Positions 46,094 to 57,009 of a stretch of 64,000 nt of DNA are shown here, piece by piece; the first letter of the stretch is position 1; every line of letters begins with the position of its first letter. The notes below the pieces were generated by a model. It was not told where the DNA came from. It saw only the letters and a program-made list of their open reading frames with translations, and made no database searches. Position numbers and translations under genes: made by a program. Source of the stretch: Phaseolus vulgaris (Eukaryota > Streptophyta > Magnoliopsida > Fabales > Fabaceae); contig NC_023758.2 of the NCBI RefSeq assembly GCF_000499845.2, positions 8,719,227 to 8,783,226 on the forward strand, in the 5' to 3' direction.

Positions 46094-46924
46094 CAAAATA
46101 AAATCGAAACCAAATGTGTATTTGGATAATTAAGGATGTGGATATATTGAAGAATGACAAATTCTTTGTATTACCCACCATAAGAAACTAGTGGATATGA
46201 TCTTAATTAGTGACCACATCTTTAAAATATTGTTGACAACCAATAACAACAATGTTGATTATGTTTTGATAGGATTTATAATTCAATGGCTGGTAATATA
46301 GACAATCCGTGATGATGAGATGTTAATTTATATTACATAGATCTAAGTTTTAAAAACCATTATTATACATGATGACAAAAGAATAATACGAAATTATTTA
46401 ATCTTAATAAATAATTAAAATTAAAATTTGGTAGTAAAAACTATGTTAAATGCTTAAAAAAAATTATAATTTAAAGAATTTTATTTAACTCAAATAAAAT
46501 TGTCTCTGATAATAATTGTCTCATAAAAAGTAAAATTATATTAAATGTGACATGAAATTTAAAAGAAAAAGAACTTTCTGCTGTCTTTTTTTTATTATCT
46601 GAAAACTAGTTTGGACTTTATCAATAATATTTTTAAAATATTATTTAAATAGTATTTAACAAACAATTTATTTAATATTTTTAAATAATATTTTTTATAT
46701 TTTATTTTGAACTTGGTTGGAAATTTTTAACGATATAATATAAGATTAATTATAAGATAATTGGAAATTAGAATGTAACTAAAGTAATTCGTCTACAAAT
46801 AAAAATTATAAGAATGTAAATTAATTTAACACTAAAATTAATTAACCCGAAATATATTTTATGAATAAACACAACAAAAAAAAATCATCAAATTGCAACT
46901 AATTTTATAGACTAAAATAATTAA

Positions 46925-47252
46925 TTATTATTGAACTAAATTAAAGACCATTTTAGAGACTAAAAAAATTATTGATATCTCACTATTAGCTACCAAGCTT
47001 TTAGATACTAATATTTTAGATTTTAAATTAGTCTCTAAAATATTAATTGAGACCAATTTAAAATCTAAAATATTAGTAGTTAAAACACTGATAACTAATT
47101 TAGAAACCATTTTATAAATTTTTAATAATAATAGAAACCACTTTAGATACAAATAATTTTTTAGTATCTAAAATAGTATCTAATTTAGTTAATATAGTGT
47201 AATTATTTTTTGTCTCTAATTTTGATGGTTATTTAATGAATTTCTTGTAGTG
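46925..47252. mobile_element. Possible CACTA-type terminus, different family
   Basis: The right edge reads tttcttgtagtg, i.e. CACTACAAGAAA on the other strand, a common CACTA start in plants. Inside, near-inverted words such as attagtctctaaaat and attttagagac repeat. I could not find the opposite end, so this may be a truncated element. Confidence 0.4.
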
Positions 47253-47781
47253 AAAATTAAATTTATAGAAACAGTATCATTTAACTAATTTTTTATTATT
47301 TGCTAATCTTTCAACTTTATGAGTTTTATAGCTTTTAGCTCCATCACTAGCATGGTTAAACATCAATATGTTTTAGTAAATTGTTTTTACTTTCATTTTA
47401 TTTTGAACTTTACATAAAAAAGTATATTTTAATTCACACATTAAATCATTCTTATTTTATATTGGTAAAATTATGCATTTAGAATTTTCGGTTGGTTATG
47501 TAATTTTTTTTAGTGCATTACACAAAGACCAATTATTTTTTTATAAATAATTAAAGAGAGAAGTGTTTTAAAATAAGAATAGAATAAATATTGTATTCAT
47601 TTAAAAAGTAATAAATAGAAATTAAATATTTTATTTTTTATTATTTAAAACCTATTTTCTTTGCACTTCTTTTAAAGATTTTGATAAAATTGTCTATTAT
47701 TGTTTCTACATCCAGCTCCACCATCTTCAAAACAGTTGAAATTAGATTAAGATTGTTTAATTTGATTTTGGGTTTTGCTTG

Positions 47782-48180
47782 CACTAGCGCAGAAATGCTA
47801 ATCAAATGCGATTATTTTACATTTACAAATGTGGCTATAGAGCCGCATTTAATTAGCACGCAGTCGTAGATCAGAGAAATACAAATGCGACTCTATAGCC
47901 GCATTTGTAAATGCGATTTACAAATGCGGTTATTTGAAATAGCCGCATTTGTATATTCTTCTGAATGAGCTGGGGTTTTAGATTTACGAATGCGGCTTTG
48001 GTAAATAGCCGCATTCGTAAATCACTATTTACAAATGCGGTTATTTACCAAAGCCGCATTCGTAAATCACTATTTACAAATGCGGTTATTTACCAAAGCC
48101 GCATTTGTAAATCTTGCATTTTGATTTACAAATCCGGCTTTGGTAAATAACCGCATTTGTAAATAGTGTTTTTTTTAAAG
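47782..48180 (-). repeat. CACTA terminal and subterminal repeat region, 3' side
   Basis: Several alternating copies of ATTTACAAATGCGG and its complement lie between 47815 and 48165, some as ATTTACGAATGCGG. Paired copies form hairpins. This end carries more copies than the 60720-60925 end. Confidence 0.85.
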
Positions 48181-48344
48181 TTCAATTCGTATTGTCCCTA
48201 AACCATATAAATTAACCTACATATAATGATCAAACCCAGTCAGACAAATACAAAAATATAGAGATAAATTGAGAGAATTAAAATGTACATTTACAATAGT
48301 AATCAAACATAATAAAACCTACACTATTGATAAACTATGGTAGA

Positions 48345-50864
48345 GTTATTAAAATTTATGAAATATGTGGACCAAGAATCTCTGACATATGAAATGCCTT
48401 CCGAATTCATTGGTGCTTCGTCCGTAAATAACTGCGTTGCAAAATATAGTTGACATAAATTAATTTATATATATATATATATATATATATGTTCAAGAAT
48501 TATAAAAATGATTTAACATATCATGTTATTACCTCTTTCCAACCAGTTTTAACACCTAGTCTTATAATGGTAATCATCCATTGCATAATGTAATAGTCAC
48601 ACTCATAGCTTCCTGGTTGTTTATTACACTATAATTCAATAAAAAGTAATATGTTAGTATATTGATAAACAATGATAATAGAGAAAGATAAAAATTACAA
48701 ACCTTTATTCTTATCTAGTTCAAATTATTTGAACTGGATCGACCTTTTAGGATGTTATATCCACGCCATGAACTGGTTAATACAAAAAAACTCGTTAGTA
48801 GATGGTTAATTAGTAACATATACAAAGTTAAGTTTATAATGTACTTACGTATCAATGATATCCTTAAATTTTGTGAGAATCTTCTTGTGTAGGGAACAAA
48901 ACCACACAACAGTCTTATCAACCATTGATAAGACAAGCAACTGCCAATGATGCCTATATCATCCATGAAAAGAGTTAGTAAATATTTAAAACATGAAATA
49001 ATAATAATTGATGACATATAATTAAACTTACTCATTAATATAAGGGCATAAATAAATTTGTTTTCCCTCTTTTTCCAGGGTGTTAGTGATGTATGCTTGA
49101 GTATCAGATGACTTTGGTCCAACAGGATTAGTATATGCAGGATCTAAGAATCCATACATATTTTCCTTCCCCTCAGTGATACAGACTTTATGCAAAAACC
49201 TACAAGTTTCTAGTTAAAGCATAATCAATAATAATTTAACATAAAGTAAATTGAAGAATAGGTAAAGATACTTACATCATAAAAAATTGAATTATACTTA
49301 TATTGAGCTCCTGATTCCCAGATATAAATTCTGATAAATCTGTGTTGTACATCATTAGTGGCAGTTCAGTGTTTATTTTAAAAAATGTATCATCCCACGA
49401 AACTGGAAAAAGTTCATTGCCAATCTGACTAGCAATGAGAGCTAATGAAGCTATAGGATTGTCAATTGGAACGTCACGCTTCTTCTCCGGACTTGGTGGC
49501 TGAAAAGGTTTCTACAAGATAAACAACTTTTGTATTAAATTATATGTAATATATAAATATAAATAAAAAATAATATAATGAAATGAAATTATTACATGAG
49601 GTTCGGGCATAAATCGAATGAGCTCTCTGGGCCAGGCAACGAATGTTTGAAATGCATCGGCCACAGTGGTTACCTCATCTGAAGGTAGTGGAACACGAGC
49701 ATCAGGAAATCGTAGTTTTTCAACTGTTTTTGCCACATCAGGGGAGAGAGGAACGTTATGTAAGGTGGTGGCGTCTTGATAGACTTTTCCAAGGGCCACC
49801 ACCCGAGGAAGTTTGCCGCCCACTACCAGTAGCTCACAATCCTTGTCTGCCCATTGATATCATCCCCTGATGTTGGAGGAGCCGCACAACTCCCCTTTGT
49901 GCTCTTGGGAGTGGGACTAACAAGGGGTTCAATCGGCTCAGCACAAAGTTGTTGCGATAGAAACTCTTGTCGCATTCGATCATTCTCCTTTTTCATCTCT
50001 AGCCACATCAAATCAGTCTCCTTTCTCACCTCCTCCATTAATTCTTCACGTATCTTAGTCTTCATTTGAGTTTCGTTCTCTTTGGAGGAGGAGGATGACT
50101 GTCGTTCTGAAACTCCAAAATATAGTTTAATTCTGACCCCTTGTCCAGCTGCACGAACACGACCACAATACTCAGGTCGTCCAATTGCTTCAACCAGGAT
50201 ACCGTGACGACCTTCGACAACAAATTTACCGTCGGATTCCAAGGAATCCTGCAAGAGTACACAAAAATCATATTTTAAAGCATTAATATAATTAATGCTT
50301 TAAAATAAATGAAAATAACAGAAATAACTTACAATTTTTTCGATGATAACCCCGGATTGCTTAGAACTTTGTGCACCCGACTTTTTAATTCGGGCCCTCT
50401 TCCATTTTACATGGCGAAAAGGTGGTGATGGAGGAGAAGTGACCCCTGTTTCCACATTCTCAGACAACGTCCCCTGTTTAGATTGCTCCTTTTCCACCAT
50501 CAGTGCTTGTTCAAGTTTTCGATACCCCGAACGAGACATAATGTGCGAGGTAACATTCTTCAAAGCTATCTCTTGAGCTTTCTTCCGACAATCCTGTCAT
50601 TATTGAAATAAACAAACTGAAGTAAATAAGATAAACTTATTAATGTTATATAAACAAAAAATGTTAAGTTACTTCACTTACCATCCAAGCCTCATTTTGA
50701 CGGCTTTCTTTAAAAAGACGCCATGTCTCTTCATCAATATGTTTGTACTTTAAACATGGATTTTCGTCTTTAAGGTCGCCAAAAACGTATCTCAAAGTCA
50801 GTCTTGACTTAAAGGTACGAAATTTGAGTCTGATATTGGATATAATCTTTGATCGAAGCGGTTC
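48345..50864 (-). pseudogene. CACTA second gene, 3' exons: Ptta/En/Spm-type transposase and Ulp1-like protease
   Basis: Minus-strand exons with good splice sites can be traced. EPLRSKIISNIRLKFRTFKS...ESRQNEAWM ends at a GTAAGT donor near 50681. DCRKKAQEIALKN...SRSGYRKLEQ is at about 50335-50594. DSLESDGKFVVEGRHGILVE...AIGRPEYCGRVRAAGQGV follows after TTGCAG near 50248. GGKLPRVVALGKVYQDATT is at about 49596-49840 after a one-base frame break. Then PVSWDDTFFKI is near 49275-49512 and NMYGFLDPAY near 49030-49205. HHWQLLVL with VVWFCSL is near 48850-48954, YECDYYIMQWM near 48534-48620, and a final exon near 48345-48435. The last four correspond to the Ulp1-like C48 fold, with His and Cys candidates kept. 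In En/Spm-type elements the protein binds the element ends; the protease role is unknown. Gypsy-C cuts the gene at 50864/56388. Confidence 0.8.
48464..48490. repeat. (AT)n microsatellite within a CACTA intron
   Basis: An uninterrupted AT run of about 26 bp lies between two predicted exons. Confidence 0.9.
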
Positions 50865-51568
50865 TGATGGCATTTCATGTGTTCTTCTTGAATCAAAGTA
50901 GTGAAAGTGATGCGGAAGCAATGGGTGAGTGAAACAAAGCCCTCCTAGGAGTTGTGTTGGCTTTGAAGGTGCATGATGAGTATGGGTTTGAGAGGTTCGG
51001 CCAGCTCAATGGAGAAAGGTGAAAGGAGTGAAGTTTATAGCCTAGATTTCTAGGAGAAGTAAAGCTAGTGCACAAAATGGGCAGCATAACAATACTCAAT
51101 TAAACTTGTCCAATACAATGAGTTAGCCTTCCTATTTATAGGCTAGTTTGGGACGTAAATGATAAGCTACATTACAAGGAAAAGAAAACCAAAATTAAAT
51201 CTAAATTCTAGGGTGCAATGACCGGTCATACACAACCCTAGTTTCTAGAAGGTTTCCATCCAAAATGCTTCCTACACTATCCTATCTACTAAGTACCCCC
51301 AATGGGCCTTTATGCAAACATATACAAAGCCTTCTCTCTTCCATCCGTGGCCTCATTTGCTTGTGTTTGAATATGTTTGGCCATTGATCTTGTAAGGGGA
51401 CCTAGACGGTCTAGCTCCAAGGGTAGCCTCCCTCCTTCACGTCCTAGACGCTCACCTTCACGTCCTAAACGCTCACCTTTACGTCCTAGACGCTCACCTT
51501 GGTCTTGGTCTTGGTCTAGACGCTCTCCTTGGCTTGCTTGGGTAGGTGTGCTTGGCCCTCCTCCATCA
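50865..51568 (-). repeat. 3' LTR of gypsy-C (left on the + strand)
   Basis: On the minus strand it starts TGATGGAGGAGGG and ends AATGCCATCA. A TATA-like CTATAAATAG lies at 51132-51141. It contains 21-bp repeats (about 51430-51515) that are part of the pol reading frame. It differs from the other LTR near 51470 (taaacg against tagacg). Confidence 0.95.
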
Positions 51569-54500
51569 TCCCCTCCCCCTTGGAAAGGATTTGTCCTCAA
51601 ATCCAGCTCGTCATCGTCATTGGTACCTACAAATGGAGAAAGATCAATTACATTAAAAGTGTCATGTACTCCATATTCAAGAGGTAGGTCCAACTTATAT
51701 GCTTTGTTGTTGACTCGCTTGAGAACTTGGAAAGGTCCATCACCTCGGGGACTTAGTTTGGACTTCCTTTGATTTGGAAATCTATCTTTTCGAAGATGAA
51801 GCCAAACTAAGTCGCCTTCCTCAAAAATTATTTCTCTCTTCCCTTTGTTGTTGTATTTTGTGTACTTCTCATTTTGTTGTTGTATTTGGATTTTAATCTT
51901 CTCATGCATTTTCTTGACAAAATCAGCTTTGAGTACTCCTTCCTTATGCACAAAATCTTGTGGATTAGGAAGGGGTATTAAATCCATAGGCGTGAGAGGA
52001 TTAAAACCATATACGACCTCAAAAGGAGAAGCATTAGTAGTTTTGTGAACTACTCTATTGTAAGCAAATTCAATGTGGGGAAGGTACTCATCCCAAGATT
52101 TGTGGCTTCCCTTCATGATAGCCCTAAGCATAGTTCCAAGAGATCTATTGACTACTTCGGTTTGACCATCCTTTTGAGGATGACAAGAAGTTGAAAATTG
52201 TAGTCTTGTTCCAAGCTTACCCCAAAGAGTTTTCCAAAAGTGGCTTATAAACTTGGGATCTCGATCGGACACTATACTTCTAGGGAGACCATGGAGTCTC
52301 ACCACTTCTCTAAAGAAGAGTTTAGAAATATTTTGAGCATCATCCACTTTGTGGCATGGAATAAAGTGGGACATTTTGCTAAAACGGTCCACTACCACAA
52401 AGATAGAGTCATGGCCTCTTGCAGTCCTAGGAAGTCCTAAAATGAAATCCATGCTAATGTCTTCCCAATGAGCATTTGCAATCGGCAAAGGGGTGTAGAG
52501 TCCATGCGGCATTGTTCTAGACTTTGCTTTTAAACATGAGATACATCTAGAACAATGTCGTTGGACATCTTTCCTCATGTGTGGCCAACAAAATTTTGCT
52601 TTTAAAAGATCTAGAGTTTTATCAACTCCAAAATGGCCCATGAGTCCCCCTTCATGTGATTCTTTGACAAGGAGTTTTCTATGTGTTCCTTGGGGAATGC
52701 AAAGTTTTCCTTCTTTAAAAAGATATCCCTCGGACACATAGTAACCTCCTTGCGCTCTATGTAGACATTGGGCATAGATGGATGAGAGTTCTTGATCTTC
52801 TTGGTAAAGCTCTCTTATGTGGTCAAATCCAAGAATTTGGGCACCTAGTTTTGAAAAGAGAGTGTGCCGTCTTGAAAGAGCATCGGCCACTATATTGGTG
52901 CTCCCTTTCTTGTATTTGATTACATAAGGAAATTGTTCAAGAAATTCCATCCATTTAGCATGTCTCTTGTTGAGCTTGTGTTGGCCCTTTAAATATTTTA
53001 AAGACTCGTGATCACTATGGATAACAAATTCTTTGGAAACAAGGTAGTGTTCCCAAGTCTTTAGGGCTCGCACAAGAGCATAGAGCTCTTTGTCATAGGT
53101 GGGGTAGTTGAGGGTGGCACCATGGAGTTTTTCACTAAAATAAGCAATGGGGTGTCCACCTTGCAACAAAACCGCACCTATGCCTACCCCCGATGCATCA
53201 CACTCTATCTCAAAAGTTTTGGGAAAATTTGGAAGAGATAGAATGGGTGCATTGGTGAGTTGAGCTTTGAGCCTTTGAAAGGCTTGCTCATGCTTTTCAT
53301 TCCAACAAAATGCAACATCTTTTTTCACAAGTTCATTCAAAGGAGAAGCTAGACTAGAAAAATTGGGTACAAACCTTCTATAGAAGCTAGCTAACCCATG
53401 AAAACTTCTTACATCACTTACATTTTGTGGAGTTGGCCACTCGCGGATGGCTTTGATTTTCTCGGGATCTACATGCACCCCCTTTTTGTTAACTATGAAA
53501 CCTAAGAAAACTACACTATCTACACAAAAGGTACAGTTATCTCTATTGGCAAAAAGACTATTTTTCCTAAGAACTAGAAGAACTTCCCTAAGGTGTCTTA
53601 GATGGTCTTCTAGGCTTTTGCTATAGACTAAGATATCATCAAAGTAAACTACTACATATTTACCTATACAATCTCTCAAGGTGTGATTCATAAGCCTCAT
53701 TAATGTGCTTGGAGCATTAGTAAGCCCAAAGGGCATCACCAACCACTCGTATAATCCAAATTTGGTCTTAAAAGCGGTTTTCCACTCATCACCCTCCTTG
53801 ATTCGAATTTGGTGATATCCACTTTTAAGGTCAATCTTGGAGAATAGAGTTGACCCATGCAATTCATCAAGCATATCATCAAGCCTCGGGATTGGATGCC
53901 TATACTTGATGGTGATGTTGTTGATTGCTCTACAATCACAACACATACGCCATTTTCCATCTTTTTTTGGCACCAACAAGACAGGTACAGCACAAGGGCT
54001 TAGGCTCTTTTGAACCCAACCCTTCTCCAACAAGTCTTGAACTTGTGATTCTATCTCCTTTGTTTCCTCGGGGTTGGTTCTATAAGCAGGCCTATTTGGT
54101 AGGCTTGCCCCCGGTATAAAGTCAATTTGATGTTCTGTCCCCCTAAGAGGAGGAAGCCCAATGGGTCCTTCTTGGGAGAATAGATCTTCAAATTCACTCA
54201 AAAGGTTTTCTACTTGAGGAGGTAAAACCATGAGTTCACTACTTGTGGAAGTGCATGTAAGTGCTCCTTTACAAAAGATAAGGCTTGGTTGTTCAACAAG
54301 AAGCAAGTTTTCAAAAACATTTTCAAGAGGTTTTTCTTGTTGACCAACCTTGTGGGAAGGAACACTCTTCTCCCACGCCTTTCTATCCCTAAGGATTTTC
54401 TCTTTTTCTAGCTCTTTTTTTTTTTTGTTTTCCTCATCCCTCTTTTGTTTCATTTGTATTTGGTCTTTCACCACTTGAGAATGTGGTAAAGGACTAAGTA

Positions 54501-55692
54501 CAAACTTCTTATATTTATGGGTGAAGGAAATCTCGTTAGTGAGACCATCATGCAAGGTTTTCTTATCAAATTGCCATGGCCTCCCTAATAAGATATGGCA
54601 AGCTTCCATAGGCACTACATCACATAAAACTTTGTCTTTGTAGTTCCCTATGGAAAACTTGATTTCCACTTGCTTGTCTACATGTAGTTCCCCATTTTCA
54701 TTAAGCCATTGAAGTTTGTAAGGTTTTGGGTGAGGAACTACTTGTAGCTTAAGCTTTTCAACCATCCTAGCACTACAACAATTACAACTAGATCCACTAT
54801 CCACAATGAGGGAACATATATTTTCTAAAACATTGCATCTTGTATGAAAGATGTTCTCCCTTTGTGTTTCCATGGATGTGCTAGGGTGATTGTTGAGGGT
54901 TCTCCTAATCATAAGCAATTCTCCCTCTAGTGGAGCTACCCTCTCATCCTCTCCCCCTTCCTCTTTCTCACTAGGCTCATCCTCGCCACTAGTGTACTCG
55001 TCTACACCTTTTAAATACAAAGTCCTTTGGTTTGGACATTGTGCTTGCACATGCCCCCTACCATAGCACTTAAAACACTTGACATCTCTAGCTCGGATGG
55101 GTGGGGTTGAGGTTTCTTTGGTGAAGGGCTTGGTAGGATCTTTTGGTTTTTCCTTGGATGTACTACCCTCCCTTCTAAACTCTTTCTTGGGATAAAAGCT
55201 AGAATAGGGGCTCACCTTTTGACTTGAGGTTTTGCGCAAGTTTTGTTGCTCAACTTTAATGCAAAGTTGAACCAAATCATTCAAGTCTTGATAAGGTAAG
55301 AGCTCTACTCTATCTCTTATCTCAAGTGATAGGCCACTAAGGAACCTAGCTATGGTGGTTTCCTCTTCCTCTCTAATAGAGGCTCTCATCATATAGAGCT
55401 CCATCTTTTGTCTATACTCCTCTGCGCTCATATTTCTTTGTTGGAGTCTTTGGAGCTTGTCCATCAACTCCCTATGGTAGTAAGAGGGTATATGTCGACG
55501 TCTTAGGGCTCCCCTAAGGTCATTCCAATATGTAATGGAAGGTTCCCTATGAAGACGTCTATCTCTTTCGAGAGAGGTCCACCAATACATGGCATTCCCT
55601 TGGAAACTAAGGGTGGCTAAGGGTACTTTTCGTTCCTCACTTACCCTATGGCAAGCAAAAAGTTGCTCTGATACCAAATGATGGCATTTCAT
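51310..55692 (-). CDS. Gag-pol polyprotein of gypsy-C
   Basis: This single frame of 1460 residues runs from ATG at 55692, 14 bp inside the 5' LTR end, through the PBS (encoding LVSEQ) directly into the middle of gag ([11 protein letters not shown]). Then come capsid region ([43 protein letters not shown]), intact knuckle [14 protein letters not shown], protease ([11 protein letters not shown]), reverse transcriptase ([21 protein letters not shown]), RNase H ([38 protein letters not shown]), and integrase ([11 protein letters not shown]...CSRCISCLK; core Asp in [10 protein letters not shown], Asp in SDRDPKF, Glu in [26 protein letters not shown]). The last 86 codons lie in the 3' LTR with a repeated GERLGRE unit and a GPLTRSMAK motif. 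The frame stays open upstream to a TTG at 55710. Compared with E1, about 110 gag residues are missing. Confidence 0.92.
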   Translation of the reverse strand: MKCHHLVSEQLFACHRVSEERKVPLATLSFQGNAMYWWTSLERDRRLHREPSITYWNDLRGALRRRHIPSYYHRELMDKLQRLQQRNMSAEEYRQKMELYMMRASIREEEETTIARFLSGLSLEIRDRVELLPYQDLNDLVQLCIKVEQQNLRKTSSQKVSPYSSFYPKKEFRREGSTSKEKPKDPTKPFTKETSTPPIRARDVKCFKCYGRGHVQAQCPNQRTLYLKGVDEYTSGEDEPSEKEEGGEDERVAPLEGELLMIRRTLNNHPSTSMETQRENIFHTRCNVLENICSLIVDSGSSCNCCSARMVEKLKLQVVPHPKPYKLQWLNENGELHVDKQVEIKFSIGNYKDKVLCDVVPMEACHILLGRPWQFDKKTLHDGLTNEISFTHKYKKFVLSPLPHSQVVKDQIQMKQKRDEENKKKKELEKEKILRDRKAWEKSVPSHKVGQQEKPLENVFENLLLVEQPSLIFCKGALTCTSTSSELMVLPPQVENLLSEFEDLFSQEGPIGLPPLRGTEHQIDFIPGASLPNRPAYRTNPEETKEIESQVQDLLEKGWVQKSLSPCAVPVLLVPKKDGKWRMCCDCRAINNITIKYRHPIPRLDDMLDELHGSTLFSKIDLKSGYHQIRIKEGDEWKTAFKTKFGLYEWLVMPFGLTNAPSTLMRLMNHTLRDCIGKYVVVYFDDILVYSKSLEDHLRHLREVLLVLRKNSLFANRDNCTFCVDSVVFLGFIVNKKGVHVDPEKIKAIREWPTPQNVSDVRSFHGLASFYRRFVPNFSSLASPLNELVKKDVAFCWNEKHEQAFQRLKAQLTNAPILSLPNFPKTFEIECDASGVGIGAVLLQGGHPIAYFSEKLHGATLNYPTYDKELYALVRALKTWEHYLVSKEFVIHSDHESLKYLKGQHKLNKRHAKWMEFLEQFPYVIKYKKGSTNIVADALSRRHTLFSKLGAQILGFDHIRELYQEDQELSSIYAQCLHRAQGGYYVSEGYLFKEGKLCIPQGTHRKLLVKESHEGGLMGHFGVDKTLDLLKAKFCWPHMRKDVQRHCSRCISCLKAKSRTMPHGLYTPLPIANAHWEDISMDFILGLPRTARGHDSIFVVVDRFSKMSHFIPCHKVDDAQNISKLFFREVVRLHGLPRSIVSDRDPKFISHFWKTLWGKLGTRLQFSTSCHPQKDGQTEVVNRSLGTMLRAIMKGSHKSWDEYLPHIEFAYNRVVHKTTNASPFEVVYGFNPLTPMDLIPLPNPQDFVHKEGVLKADFVKKMHEKIKIQIQQQNEKYTKYNNKGKREIIFEEGDLVWLHLRKDRFPNQRKSKLSPRGDGPFQVLKRVNNKAYKLDLPLEYGVHDTFNVIDLSPFVGTNDDDELDLRTNPFQGGGDDGGGPSTPTQASQGERLDQDQDQGERLGRKGERLGREGERLGREGGRLPLELDRLGPLTRSMAKHIQTQANEATDGREKALYMFA
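51569..51583 (-). promoter_or_regulatory. Polypurine tract of gypsy-C
   Basis: On the minus strand CCAAGGGGGAGGGGA directly precedes the 3' LTR. Confidence 0.85.
55665..55676 (-). promoter_or_regulatory. Primer binding site of gypsy-C
   Basis: The minus strand reads TGGTATCAGAGC two bases after the 5' LTR end, a perfect Met-type site. It is immediately followed by gag coding sequence. Confidence 0.92.
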
Positions 55693-56382
55693 GTGTTCTT
55701 CTTGAATCAAAGTAGTGAAAGTGATGCGGAAGCAATGGGTGAGTGAAACAAAGCCCTCCTAGGAGTTGTGTTGGCTTTGAAGGTGCATGATGAGTATGGG
55801 TTTGAGAGGTTCGGCCAGCTCAATGGAGAAAGGTGAAAGGAGTGAAGTTTATAGCCTAGATTTCTAGGAGAAGTAAAGCTAGTGCACAAAATGGGCAGCA
55901 TAACAATACTCAATTAAACTTGTCCAATACAATGAGTTAGCCTTCCTATTTATAGGCTAGTTTGGGACGTAAATGATAAGCTACATTACAAGGAAAAGAA
56001 AACCAAAATTAAATCTAAATTCTAGGGTGCAATGACCGGTCATACACAACCCTAGTTTCTAGAAGGTTTCCATCCAAAATGCTTCCTACACTATCCTATC
56101 TACTAAGTACCCCCAATGGGCCTTTATGCAAACATATACAAAGCCTTCTCTCTTCCATCCGTGGCCTCATTTGCTTGTGTTTGAATATGTTTGGCCATTG
56201 ATCTTGTAAGGGGACCTAGACGGTCTAGCTCCAAGGGTAGCCTCCCTCCTTCACGTCCTAGACGCTCACCTTCACGTCCTAGACGCTCACCTTTACGTCC
56301 TAGACGCTCACCTTGGTCTTGGTCTTGGTCTAGACGCTCTCCTTGGCTTGCTTGGGTAGGTGTGCTTGGCCCTCCTCCATCA
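55679..56382 (-). repeat. 5' LTR of gypsy-C (right on the + strand)
   Basis: It is 704 bp with a TATA-like CTATAAATAG at 55946-55955. It is identical to the 3' LTR except for one base in the 21-bp repeat block. Confidence 0.95.
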
Positions 56383-56387
56383 GGTTC

Positions 56388-56779
56388 CACATAAGGAATT
56401 TCAAAGTTTGCCTGCAAAATAACATCAGCAAATTAAAATTAATCAATAAATATTAAAAAGCATTATGTCAAAATGTAAAGCTTCCCAGAACATCCTCCCA
56501 GATCATGTTCCGGTCGACCTCTGACACCTCATCCCATGAATTAATCAGAATGGAGAGCCTCTCACGAGAAACAACTCCAAGATAGCTCATAAACTCATCT
56601 GCTTTAGGACCAAAAGTCACTCCAGTGTTGACGTCAATGTCAACACGTGTCTTCTCACCAGCAGCACGTCTCAATGCGAGACGCTTCAATCTAGTAGGTC
56701 CTCTGCTGCCTCGTCCGGATCGAGGTCTGAATGGGGTCTGATCGTCATCCATGTCTCTGTTAAAAAAATTAGGTAACAA
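56388..56779 (-). pseudogene. CACTA second gene, 5' exons
   Basis: Minus strand: the first exon likely starts at ATG 56752 (MDDDQTPFRPRSGRGSRG) and continues KRLALRRAAGEKTRVDID...DEVSEVDRNMIWEDVL. An intron ends at TTTTGCAG near 56412, and the next exon reads ANFEIPYVEP up to the gypsy-C target site. This is the typical N-terminal part of Ptta/En/Spm-type transposase proteins. The donor of intron 1 is not obvious. Confidence 0.75.
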
Positions 56780-57009
56780 ACATTAGTTAATCTGAATCGA
56801 ATTAAAATCTTATAAAAATAATACATAAAAATCTAAATCTAAAATGCTTATTTACAGGTTGCATGGGGGTTGAAAGTTCATATGTAAATTCCTTCACTGT
56901 GGTCTTTACGGGTTGCATGTACATCATCAACTACATCGTCATCTTTATTAATTATCATTGGTGTGAATGAACGGGGGTTACCATTTTCAATATCATCTAT
57001 GGTCTCCCC

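Larger units (their letters stand above)
44288..47781. other. AT-rich flank of copia-1
   Basis: No recognisable gene. It holds the (AT)n tract at 46054-46091 and related A/T-rich words (agtatctaatttagtcaata) at 45690-45840 and 47160-47200, plus the CACTA-like terminus listed separately. Near 45100-45320 a less AT-rich part with gacttgagcgtc may be LTR debris. Confidence 0.45.
50865..56382 (-). mobile_element. Gypsy-C: young gypsy element with intact pol, in the CACTA gene
   Basis: Two 704-bp LTRs (50865-51568 and 55679-56382) differ, by my reading, at a single base. GGTTC flanks both sides (50860-50864, 56383-56387). A Met-type PBS and a purine tract are present. Gag is missing its N-terminal part and the leader is absent, so the gag-pol frame begins in the 5' LTR. 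All pol motifs are intact. Confidence 0.95.

Noticed and set aside
51377..51772. Plus-strand Arg/Pro/Ser-rich reading frame
   Set aside because: It is the antisense of the 21-bp repeats in gypsy-C pol; no homology or start context supports it.
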